This document shows, piece by piece, positions 1 through 10,577 of a DNA stretch of 64,000 bases; the first letter of the stretch is position 1; every line of letters starts with the position of its first letter. A program made the translations under genes and the position numbers. Under the pieces are notes generated by a model. That model worked only from the letters and a program-made list of their open reading frames with translations. It was not told the DNA's origin and did not search any database. Source of the DNA: Glandiceps talaboti (Eukaryota; Hemichordata; Enteropneusta; Spengelidae); contig NC_135550.1 of the NCBI RefSeq assembly GCF_964340395.1, positions 10,282,408-10,346,407 on the forward strand, given 5' to 3'.

Positions 1-1044
1 AGTAAAATTTTATATCAAAAGACATTTACATCTAAATACTCGTTAATAGTAAAACTATTATGATATGAAAGGAGCTCTACAGATAAACATCTATTCTATT
101 AAGATTAAAAAGAATTAGGTGAGTTTTTTTATACATAAAAATGAGAATGGCTTTTATGCATGAATTGTATCCATCTGTTCAATAGTTTGAAAAATTAAAA
201 CCATATTGGCTGATTAGTTTTTTTGTTTGAAAACCTTGTGTTTCCTGTGCTAGTATTGTGATGGTGATGAGTTCTATTAACAAGTGGTGCATTCATTCAT
301 AATTTAAACTTATTGTACTGTACATAGAGGCTACGTACAATCCAGATGTTGTGTTTGGGATTAATTCTATATTAGAGAAAAGAATTGCAAATTTTCCAGA
401 GTGAATTAATTTTACTAACCTCTATGGTATCAAGGACTTATCAATCAATGTCAACTACCTCACTTAAAAAAGAAAATATGTACCTACTTGTTGAGTTCGA
501 GCTGGAATATGTATATAGGGGGTAGTAAGGATTTTGGTTTAAATTCTTTGCTACCTTTTGCCAGCAAATTATTAAGGTGGACCATACCTATCAAATGTGT
601 GTCTTCTTTGTTGATTAATACAGAAATCAAAAGTCATCAACACAGATAGATGATTGACACCCCACCCCCACCAACCACTACCACCACCACCACGAAATAT
701 GAGAATATTGAATCCTGCCATAACTTGTTGGATATGCCATTCTTCTGATAAAGAAACCATCTGCCATCTTATTTGCAAAAAACAATAAGACATACAGACT
801 GTCATTTGTACTTCAAGCGCCATAAAATAAAACAAAACCAGGTAATTTATTGCAACAATAAAAAGTATGGCAAGATCACATAATTTGCTGTTCTTAATCA
901 TCTTAATGTCACATATTATCCACAGTAGGCACAGTGTTTTTAAAGCTTCCTGTTGTAAATGTCACACCTGTCCTAATTGTATTGATCATGTAATGATGAA
1001 GTCAGATACAACTAGTAAACTGTATGTTCGTAGCATAGAACTTA

Positions 1045-1400
1045 GATGGGGGGGGGGGGGGTGTTACTCCCCTTGTATGAGTATACGTTTTCTAGCCCTT
1101 TGGTCTAAAATGGGGTCTGTTTTTTGAGCTGAAGAACTAACATGGGGTCCACTTTCCATTATTTTGTATTTTTCTTGGTCTAAACTGTGGTCCATTGTCC
1201 TTTATCTAATCATAATTGCCATTAACTGTCCCAAAATGTTGCCTCCCAAGGAAAATGTATTTTGTCTAAACTTTCATCTTTTTAAAAACCTGTAATGGTC
1301 TAAAATGGGGTATTGATTTTTGGTCAAAGTGGGTCTAAAATGGGGTCTGGGGTTTTCAGCACTGGCCACACACTCCTACCCAGAGCTGGCCATTGGTACT
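1045..1400. repeat. GGTCTAAAATGGGGT-rich degenerate repeat
   Basis: The phrase GTCTAAAATGGGG or a close variant recurs near 1102, 1290 and 1330, with related phrases (ACATGGGGTCC, CTAAACTGTGGTCC) between them. A poly-G run at about 1049-1061 lies at the left edge. It looks like a degraded simple or interspersed repeat with no coding potential. Confidence 0.4.
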
Positions 1401-2714
1401 GCCCCCGGGAGATGGGTATGCATCCTGAAATACTGTTAACTTTTACAAAAGTTATGATAGATTTTAGTTATTATTTTTGTAAAATATTTTTGTTAATATT
1501 AAGATGTGTCATGTTGTTCAGCCCTGTCAGGCTTCTAAACCTGAGTGATAGCTGGTAGCAAGGCACAAACAATATATCTTAGACTGAGAACCTGGTAGTA
1601 TATGTTACATTTTGAAAATACGTAAAAAGTGGTGTTATATATCTAATGGATATATGAAATGCATCCTAAAAAGTTATTGGTCATAAACTGGGATAAATAA
1701 ATTAGTCATAAATTTTGATGAAATGAGCATGAAGTGTTTGTTACCAGTATAAAATACAACTAACATCCAACCCTGTGTCAATTGCGTGTGATATGATTAT
1801 CTTAATTAGTTTGAGCCATTAGCATGATAACGTTTGTAAAAGGGTGATCAATCAGTCATGTTTATCTTTGGGCAGTATTCAAATTCATGATACACCCCAA
1901 CATAAAACATGTTGGACCTAAATACGATCATCACTTGTTGTGAAGAGGGGACCATATTAAATAGATGAAGTGAAAGCAGAGAACAATATGAATTGCTGTA
2001 GTTTGCAAAGTATAAAATGTTGATGTAAATGTCAGAGTGTCCAGCATTTATGATGACTAAATTATCCTCACTTGGTGCAAAATGGGGAACATCTTTGATA
2101 GATGAAATGAAAGCAGGGGAGAATACAAATTGCTGTATTTCACACATTGAACTTAATTTTGAAAATTAACATAAATTTCAGAATGTTCATTTATGATGAT
2201 GCAGCTAAATATAGTTCAAAGCTAATTAGCGTTCATTGTAATTGTCTATATTTCACACTCTACTTTGCTTGATGAAAATGTCATTCTTCAGTACGTACGG
2301 TAAGTGTAATGAGTAGAGTTGAAGAAATATTCAAATTAAGCCTTCTAAAGGATGGACAAGGGAAATCCATAACGTGTTTTTAATTTACCTTTTTAGTGTT
2401 TGTAAATTTTACAAGTTCAAAATAAAGATTGAGAATCGTAATTTGATGTCTAGTGTTCTTCATAATCTTGATTTATTTTCTATATAATCTGTTAAAAGTA
2501 CCCTTTTTACATATGAAAGAAATGTTATCAAAAATGCTATTGTACAACAAGCAAATGACCATTATTTGTTTTGTAGAATGTAAGAGGGAGCTATTTTTAC
2601 CATAATTTGTAAAACTGAACTTCTCTAGGCATTGAAAGTAAAAGGATTAATATAACATCCTTCTGGTCTGTAGTGAAAACAAATTCTAGCAGCTCCGAAC
2701 AAAACTGCAACGGG

Positions 2715-2895
2715 GGCACTTGATTTGAACAAGTATTGCTGGCATACTAAAGTTAGTAATTTGCATATTTTAAAGGCATTCAATGTGAACAAGGAATTGC
2801 TTGCATAATATAGTTAGTTATTTGCATATTTTAAGGCATTCAATTTTAGCAAGGTATTGCTTGCATAATAAAATTAATAATTTGCATATTTTAAA
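2715..2895. repeat. Threefold ~60-bp tandem repeat
   Basis: The phrase TTTGCATATTTTAA recurs near 2760, 2821 and 2881, each time after a variant of 'ttgcttgcataataaagttagtaa'-like sequence and followed by GGCATTCAA in the first two. The period is therefore 60-61 bp with three diverged copies. Confidence 0.6.
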
Positions 2896-4880
2896 GTAAA
2901 CACATTTGTGCAATATCCAAACAATGGCGTCATTAGTACTTTTTAGGATTTAATAGTCATAACTAGTAGTGTGTAAATTTAGAAGGCAGGATACGTTCAA
3001 ACACAATCTGTTGGAACACATAGTTTCATGATTGAAATACTACTAGGAATTACATTACATTTGAATTGATCATGACATTTCTGATAGGATTGACACATGT
3101 ACAGTGTACTGGTGGTTTGTAACTTTCTTCTTTTTTCACACAATACGAGTAGAAAATGGTCTAATCCCTCCTTAACGACGTTTAGCTTTCTCATTCAACA
3201 AGTAGTATTAATATTTTCATCTTTTTCACATGAACATTTCTAAAAGAGTCTCTCTGCCAATAACCTATGATTTCTTCTTTTTCACACTTGCAGTTAAGGA
3301 ATCCACCCCTTTATTAAAATTGTCTATTTTTTAGACATGAGTAGAAAAAATGGAAAACATCTAAACCCTTGTCTAGCTCCACTCTAAACATGCCAGGTTA
3401 CATATATGAAATAAAGTAAAAATAAAACAAAAATGACAGCTCTGTATGTCTGCAATGTTCATGCTTGTCTGATATGTTTTATGTAATGACAACATACTAT
3501 GTAGTAACTACATCACAATAGTACAGCAGAATCCAAAATATGATACTTCTTTCCTATCAATACGACATCACATCTGTTCAGCAAGAAGATATCGTTAAAC
3601 AATACTTACCATTGGATGGCTGCTGGCTTCAGTTTGTCAAGTAGGTCTCAGAGTAAGAATTAAAGTTTGAACATTAAACAGTCTGGATGAGAGTTATAGA
3701 GGATTCTGCGACACTTTTTATCTCTCTCTTGGTCAGAGCTGACAACATGACATATGGGTAACTTAATGGAGGAGTGATCATCAACCACGTTGTTTAGCAA
3801 CACAGTGTAACACAGTGGAGGAATGTACAGGTTCTACAACAGACTGTTTATCTACACAACCCATGTGTTCTCTTGTAAGGACAGCACCATTATTTTACAG
3901 GGGTGGATTTGGACCTGTACTACAGAATGCAAAAATAGTGTGTTTTGTAAGAATATCCATCAGATACATAATATTTTGCACAGTATCTCTTTTTCGCTGA
4001 ATTTGTTCTTGTTTGTTGTTGTTGACCCATACTACAGAATGCAACAATCATGTGTTTTGTAACTGTATTTTGCACGTTACTAAATTTTGAAAATTAACAT
4101 AAATTTCAGGGTAAGAATACCCATCAAGTACATAATTTTTTGCACAGTATCTTTTAATTTTTTTTCACTGAAGATATGTTTCTCTATGACTCCTATTTCT
4201 TCATATGATATTTACAGAATTTGGATTTCATCTTAAGTTATGTGTATGTCTTTCAAGGTATAAAAACACTGAAAGCATTTAGAGAGTAACAACAGCCCAT
4301 GCAAAATATCCCAGAGACTTGGCTACCTGGCTCAACATACTCCGAGCAATTTACACAATGTCAAGCCAGAGAGCTTTAGTTCTCTAGTTATTGTGAAAGA
4401 ATGCTTACTATATAGATCTATGGAGCTAACCAGCGCCTCCTACATACCTAATCTTGACTTTCCAGATTCTATCTCGGACGTATCTTAAAAATACCAGGAA
4501 AGGGGGGTATGAGGAAAGAGGGGAGAAACTCTACAACGAGTCCCCTCTGTCCACAATTTTTACCTCCATTAAAACTGAGTAAAAATTAATGACACATCTG
4601 GTTTGAACAAACCAATTTGGCCCACTTTATCAAATATTCAAATTTTGTGACATCTTGCTTCAGGTCCATTCATTGTAGGTACTTGTGCATTATGACTGAA
4701 AAATGCATTACAGTGTATCATCTGACTTAGATTGCCTACAACCATATTTGACCAAAGAAGAAAGTGCTCACCGCCTGTAAACTGCATGATCACAAAATGA
4801 TAAATATTAATGAAGGCTTTCAATTGTTAGATTTTCACCTGTCTGCTCCCAGGAGTATAAAAAAAAATAATTATTTGTGA

Positions 4881-5262
4881 TTAGGCCCAACAAAAAAAAT
4901 TGTGTGGTTCTCATTACGCTCAATTTTAGAATAGGTGGGGTAGGTACATTTCTTATTTTATCTTTTTTAAATATTTTTTTTTCATATGTGAGTGTCTAGT
5001 TCAGGTAGTTATGTTATCCATTGTTTTCCATATGGTCTCTGTGTTATTGGTTTCTTCTCATCAGATGTACAGCCATTACAGATTGGAAGAACAGTTGTAT
5101 ATTGTGTTTTTAAGTTCAGTTTCCACATCCACTATTTCTAGCCAGACTTTACAATTTTTGCAATTTTGTTTTTTCAAATATGTAAAAATAAGTTTAGGGT
5201 CGGCATGAAAAACTAGGTGGGGTCGGTTAACTGGAACCAAACAATTTTTTTATTAAGCCTTA
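4881..5262 (+). mobile_element. Family-A inverted-repeat element (MITE-like), copy 1
   Basis: The unit opens with TTAGGCCCAACAAAAAAAA then TTGTGTGGTTCTCATTACGC, and closes with GGTGGGGTCGGTTAACTGG and AAACAATTTTTTTATTAAGCC. The two ends are imperfect inverted repeats of about 40 bp, as in miniature inverted-repeat transposable elements. It has no coding capacity; the short open frame inside is not conserved between copies. Confidence 0.75.
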
Positions 5263-5277
5263 GAGCAGTTTTATTTA

Positions 5278-5667
5278 GGGCCTAAACAAATAATTGTTTG
5301 GTTCCGGTTAACCGACCCCACCTAGTATTTCACTGCAAACCTTTACTCTTTTTTTTGTATTTGAGAAAAAAATTGCAAAAATTGCAAAAATTGTGAAGTC
5401 TCATGAGAAATACTAGATGTAGAAACTGCCATCACCATAAAAAGACACTTTAAAACTGTTCTTCCAATCTGTAATGGCTATACATCTGATGATAGGAAAC
5501 AAACAACACAGAGACCATTTGGAAAACAATGGAAAATCTGAACTAGACACTCGCACAGAAAAAAAAAATATAATAAAATAAAATAAAAAATCTACATACC
5601 CCTACACTGTATGTGATATTCTAAAATTGAGCGTAACCAGAACCACACAATTTTTTTTATTAGGCCT
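5278..5667 (-). mobile_element. Family-A inverted-repeat element, copy 2 (opposite orientation)
   Basis: This is the reverse complement of the unit at 4881-5262, separated from it by about 15 bp, so the pair forms a palindrome of nearly 790 bp. Matching landmarks include the GGTTAACCGACCCCACCTAG end near 5308 and the GAGCGTAACCAGAACCACAC end near 5629. Confidence 0.75.
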
Positions 5668-5842
5668 ATAAATCATTCACATGTTTTGGGTATATTTGCT
5701 TGTAAAATTCATGTATCTATGCTGATATTTGTGTGTCAGGACATATTAAAAGCTGCAATTACTATATTTTAGTAATGCAGGTATTAAATTCTCATTACAC
5801 AGTGTATTTTATCTAATAATCCAATTTGGAAATTAAACACTA

Positions 5843-6469
5843 TTAAAGGGGCACAAGCTGAGTTTATATGTATTTGGGCCCAAATTTGGGCATAGATTTT
5901 TGCTGCATATGTAAAAAGGTACTCGAGGTATTGTACTTACTGATGAAGTACACTTAACCAGCACTTGCAGTAGGGAACTTGCAATCCAGACTGAGCATGC
6001 TCAGACGCAAAGGACTGTTGGATTATCTGTGGTTATTGTAATATGTAATCTGGAGCTATCAATAAAATAACCCCCCCCCCCCCCCCCCCCCCACAATGGT
6101 CAGGGTAACTATGAATTTATTTGTGGTTACAAACAATGCAACAATATTGCTTATATTACTAAATGATTAGTATTTATTATCGCATGTCCCATGATGCAAC
6201 ATTCAACATGGTGGTTTTGCAAGTTCCCTATTGACTGAACTCAAACCTGATATCAAGATATAACCCATAAATGATCCGATGACGTATTTTATCATACGTA
6301 TCAAAAAAATGTTCAGGAAATCCATACTCTGCAATCAGCTGTTCTAAAAATGCCAGAAGACAATCATAATGTTATAGAAGACATGCATTGATAACATTAT
6401 CCAGGAATGTGGTTTTTATTTTCACTTGAGTCTGAAAAAAGCCAATAAATTCAGCTTGTGTCCCTTTAA
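5843..6469. mobile_element. Family-D element with ~26-bp terminal inverted repeats
   Basis: The left end reads TTAAAGGGGCACAAGCTGAG and the right end, on the other strand, TTAAAGGGACACAAGCTGAA. The span is about 627 bp with no ORF. A second inverted pair is nested inside: AGTAGGGAACTTGCAA near 5965 and TTGCAAGTTCCCTATTG near 6217, suggesting an insertion or internal fold-back. A 22-base poly-C tract lies at 6071-6092. The ends fit a TTAA or TA target, but I cannot tell which. Confidence 0.65.
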
Positions 6470-6697
6470 CTCTTGTTGACTTGTGTAGCTTGATAAGTTA
6501 ATTATATTTTTTAACTCTTAAAAATGTATTATTTATAGCATCAACAGAAATATTTGAATTATTAATTAAGTCAGAGTTTTTTTCAATTGATTATTGCCAG
6601 GGATACAAATTCTATTGAGTTCAGTATTAAAGGGGAGCTAAATCCTACAAAGGCATGAATTCATTTCCCTAAAACAAGCCCAAAAATTTATATGAGT

Positions 6698-7085
6698 ATT
6701 AGGCGTAAAAAACAAAAATTGTGTAGTTCTGATTACATTCAATTTAGAATAGGTGAAATAAGTAGATTTTATATTTTATTTCTACATTTTTTTTTTCATA
6801 TGTGAGTGTCTAGTTCAGATAGATATGTTTTCCGTTGTTTTGCATATGGTGTCTGTGTTATTGGTTTCTTCTCATCAGATGTACAGCCATTGCAGATTGG
6901 AAGAACAGTTTTATATTATATGTCTTTTTCAGTTGATGTCACCGCATCCACTATTTCTTGCGAGACTTCACAATTTTCTCGATTTAATTATTTCCTAAAT
7001 CTTGAATACTTAAAAAAAAAGTTTAGGGTCGGCATGAAAAACTAGGTGGGGTCGGGTAACCGGAACAAAAACAACTTTTTTTAGT
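6698..7085 (+). mobile_element. Family-A inverted-repeat element, copy 3
   Basis: This single unit is collinear with the copy at 4881-5262. Shared landmarks are the TTGTGTAGTTCTGATTAC start, the central GATGTACAGCCATTGCAGAT, and the GGTGGGGTCGGGTAACCGGA end. It is diverged from copy 1, so the insertions are of different age or come from different sources. Confidence 0.7.
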
Positions 7086-8502
7086 TGTTGATAAATATGA
7101 TGGTGTTCTGAAGGTATAAGACTGAGAAGAGCTTACAAGCAGGGTGACTACTTTGATGTGGAAAATTTCACATCAAATGAAGTATTGATCATGATAAAAT
7201 TGTAATCATCACAGGTAAATTAGATCAATTACTAAATGTGTTGTTGTGCATGCAGAGCTCTGTTTACTCCCAATTGTGAAGTTTAAGGGACACACAAAAC
7301 AAATCCTGATAACCGTATCATTAATAATTGTAAAGTTAAGGAAACCAGACATATTCTAATAAACCATGTCATGTGTTTCCAAAGCAATTACTTTTCTGAT
7401 TCCTTTGAAACCAGTTAGCAATTATTTCTGTGTAGCATTTTAATGGCTTGTGTCTTTCTATGTTATATCCATCAATAAATCAAGCTCAGTTGGTAATTTT
7501 CACTTTCCAACAGTTTTGCTATAATTTGATTAGCAATACATATTTGACACGTAACACCTGTAAATATGATCATAAATTATGCAACTGGAATTTTAATTAT
7601 TTTCTGTTTTTGTTTTAGTGAACAGTAAAATTCTTCTCTCTAGCAAGTATTCATTTATTTATTCGTCTACATTATATATTGTCTCATTTCTTGGGGGGAA
7701 AGATAGCGAGATTTTAAAATATTTTTTGATGTGCAACTGCATCTTTTTTCCAGTGGATAATTGCTGTGGTTAATTGCTGTGGCTGGGTTTAAGGTCATGG
7801 AAAATGTGACTATGTGAAGCTTAATTCAGTTATTCTCTTGACAAACTAACAAGTAGAACACATTGATAAGGTTATCTGTAGACATAAATTGTGGATTTTT
7901 TAGACGGTGCTTTTCAGAAATCAGTTCCCAATTACATCAGTATTTTTGCATATATACCTCATTTCCTTGAGATCTTCACTGAAAATCCAGATAAATGAAT
8001 AGATCTGGGTGGTCAGGTAGTGTATGTATGGAGTGAATGCTTAAAAATTATTTACATACATTGACATTAACATGGCACAAGCAGAGTATATATTTTATCT
8101 GGGTATAATACAATAAACAGTAACTTGTTTCAGGCCAAGACATTTCACTCATGCTTTGCTGCCTCAGTTTAATAGCTAAATCCATATCACACTACTTATT
8201 GCTTATGTCAGTAACGTGACCAAAATGGTAATCAGCACAGTTGCTACTGTTTGCAGTGTATTCTATTTTCTCCATATGTGTTGTGTTCGTCCATTATCTG
8301 GGTGTATATTCTTAAACAACCTCGATTAAATTATTCTAATATAATATTATCATCAGCAAATGCCATCAGTGTGACATTACAAATTGTCTTCTGGCACTGT
8401 GTGCACAGTTGAATGCATAAAAGCTTGGCTTTCCCAAAATTTAGTATTTGTATTATAATGAATAATAAATATTATAGTTATGTAAAATCAGTCCCCCCCC
8501 CC

Positions 8503-8614
8503 CACACACACACACATACATCCATACATACATACATACATACATACATACATACATACATACATACATACATACATACATACATACATACATACATACA
8601 TACATACATACATA
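8503..8614. repeat. CATA/CA microsatellite
   Basis: A short CA run after a poly-C tract passes into about 25 copies of CATA. Open frames across it on both strands (THTYIHTYIHT-like, MYVCMYVC-like) are products of the repeat. Confidence 0.95.
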
Positions 8615-10517
8615 CAAACTACAAGCAAGGCAGTTATACAAGTAGTGTGAAGATCCTCATAAAATATTTTAGTCATGTTCCCCAGTAATAGTCTACATGT
8701 TGAAAAACACATAATGAGGTCATTGAGAGACTTATCCTGGAGTCATGTCTGAACCCAGTATCAATTTGCAGCTTGGTTTTTAGTGTTGTTGATTATCTTG
8801 CATGCCTGACATTACAGACACCGTTAACATAAACCTGATAGCTGCAAATACCAACAAGATTGACATGTAGTATTAAGCCACTCCCACTCCTGTAAAAAGA
8901 TACAGTACTTTGTATGCAACTGTTTGGTTTTAGTGTATTCAGGAATATACACAGGAACAATAAATATTTTCAATTTTGTCTCTCTTTTTTTCTCTCAGTA
9001 TTATATTTATAGATATACTGGATAGCTTTATAAATCCAAAGCTTGCTTGGGAATATTTTGTCGAAATTTCCTTATTTTTGGAAAGAATCATTCAGTTTTC
9101 TTTTTCAGCAAAACCTTCCACAAAGAAGTGGAAATTTGAGGTCATGGTACATCAAATATGTACGGTTTAAAGTACAAGTACTCAGACAAATATTTATACC
9201 TTATGAATGTAATTATTATTACTGTATTCCTTTTGCCAAGATACAATCTGTCAATGTTTGATTGAACTATAATAAACCGCATATAAAGAATTTTGGCAAT
9301 TTAATGTAGTGATATAATATTGCCAAATATGTGTGGGAAGATATTTAGAAATATATATATACCCATGTTATGGTTTTTACTGAATTAAACTAGATGTTTT
9401 TACCAATTCATTAAAATAACACTGATGTTCATTTTTTCTTTCCCTCCTATACTTTTCCTTTCTTTTTTAATAGTCCAAATACAAAAAAAAATATTGTGTT
9501 TCTGGTAGCGTAGCCTGACCGACCCTAGTTTAAGCTCCTGAAGCAGCTGCCGACCATAATATAAGTATCTTTTTTTTATATTCAAAAAAGCTAAAATGGT
9601 GAGAACTTACTTTTATTTCTGTGTAAATTTTCTTCCCAAAGTTTCTTTGGTCAATTCTTTTTAAAAATCCCATTCCAGACAAATCAAATCTTTCAAAAAT
9701 GTAAGTTGAATTTGTACAATAAAGTGTGCATAAGCTTACTGCGTTTATCTACTTCGCATATAGATTTATATAATGATTGTCTTCACAGTAATAATATTAT
9801 TGTGCAACACCTCATCAAAGTATTACTGCAGTATTGTGACCAAGAAGTATCTGGTCTTTGGGTCAATGCATTTTGTCAGCGAAAAAATAAAAAATAAAGC
9901 TCCGACGTACCTACCGTATATTCTGAAGTCATGTATCGGAAACATTTTTGCCTTTTAAGTTTTATATGGAAAATCTTATTCAATATACACGTCATTATAA
10001 TAATTTACATGTAACATTGTATTGATCGTTCAAAAAACGCTATCTCAATACATTTCTTCTACGTTGCTTTTCTTTTTGACATATCAAATATCTTCTATTT
10101 TCAAAAAAAAAAGTTGAAGACTTTATATTCTGATTTGAAATAAACACATTTACGACCGCCTGGTTGTAATCGTAAGGGGGCGACGAACTCTTACTCAAAA
10201 CGAGGCAGCCATCCCCAAACTGAGGCCCATTAACGCACCTAGCACTTGTCTGACGCGTGATGTGATTGGTCAATCGGCGAAGGTCGTGTTGCAAGTAATA
10301 TTCGCTATTTATTTTATCCAAGATAGGAATATCAATAATTTTTGTAAGTCCAAACATTTATCAAATATGATCTCATCATTACCAACAGATAAAGTCAATA
10401 GTAAGCAATTGCAAATGTTCAAAGTATCTTCAAAATTGTCCTGCGGTTTAAACTTTAAGCCAATCAAGAACAAGTTAACATTTGAATATGTTCGGTAGGT
10501 GTCAAGAAAAATTCAAC

Positions 10518-10547
10518 ATGGCGGATGAGGACGCCGCGGATTTGTAA
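10518..10547 (+). CDS. Short upstream ORF in the SPATA7 leader
   Basis: ATG in the context CAACATGGCGG opens a nine-codon frame, MADEDAADL, that stops at TAA 30 bp before the proposed SPATA7 start at 10578. The codons are GC-rich in an AT-rich setting. CAACATGGCGGATG also resembles a YY1 site (AAnATGGCGG), a motif often found over start sites of animal housekeeping genes, so this may be a promoter element instead of, or as well as, a translated uORF. The sequence shows the frame and motif; function is inferred. Confidence 0.4.
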   Translation: MADEDAADL

Positions 10548-10577
10548 AAAGAATAACTGTAAATATACCTGATATTT

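Larger units (their letters stand above)
1..10500. other. Intergenic/unknown region without a recognised gene
   Basis: I see no exon here that I can tie to a protein family. Open frames are short, AT-rich and without family motifs. The region holds a GGTCTAAAATGGGGT-type repeat near 1045-1345, a threefold 60-bp tandem repeat near 2715-2895, inverted-repeat elements at 4881-7085 and a CATA microsatellite at 8503-8614. It could be spacer, or intron or UTR of a gene lying to the left. Confidence 0.5.

Noticed and set aside
8413-8712. Frames of THTYIHTY and MYVCMYVC across 8.4-8.7 kb
   Set aside because: Translation of the CATA microsatellite only.
10040-10357. Minus-strand frame of 105 codons upstream of SPATA7
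   Set aside because: No family motif, AT-rich codons at its end, no splice or promoter support; the GC-rich part is better read as promoter region.
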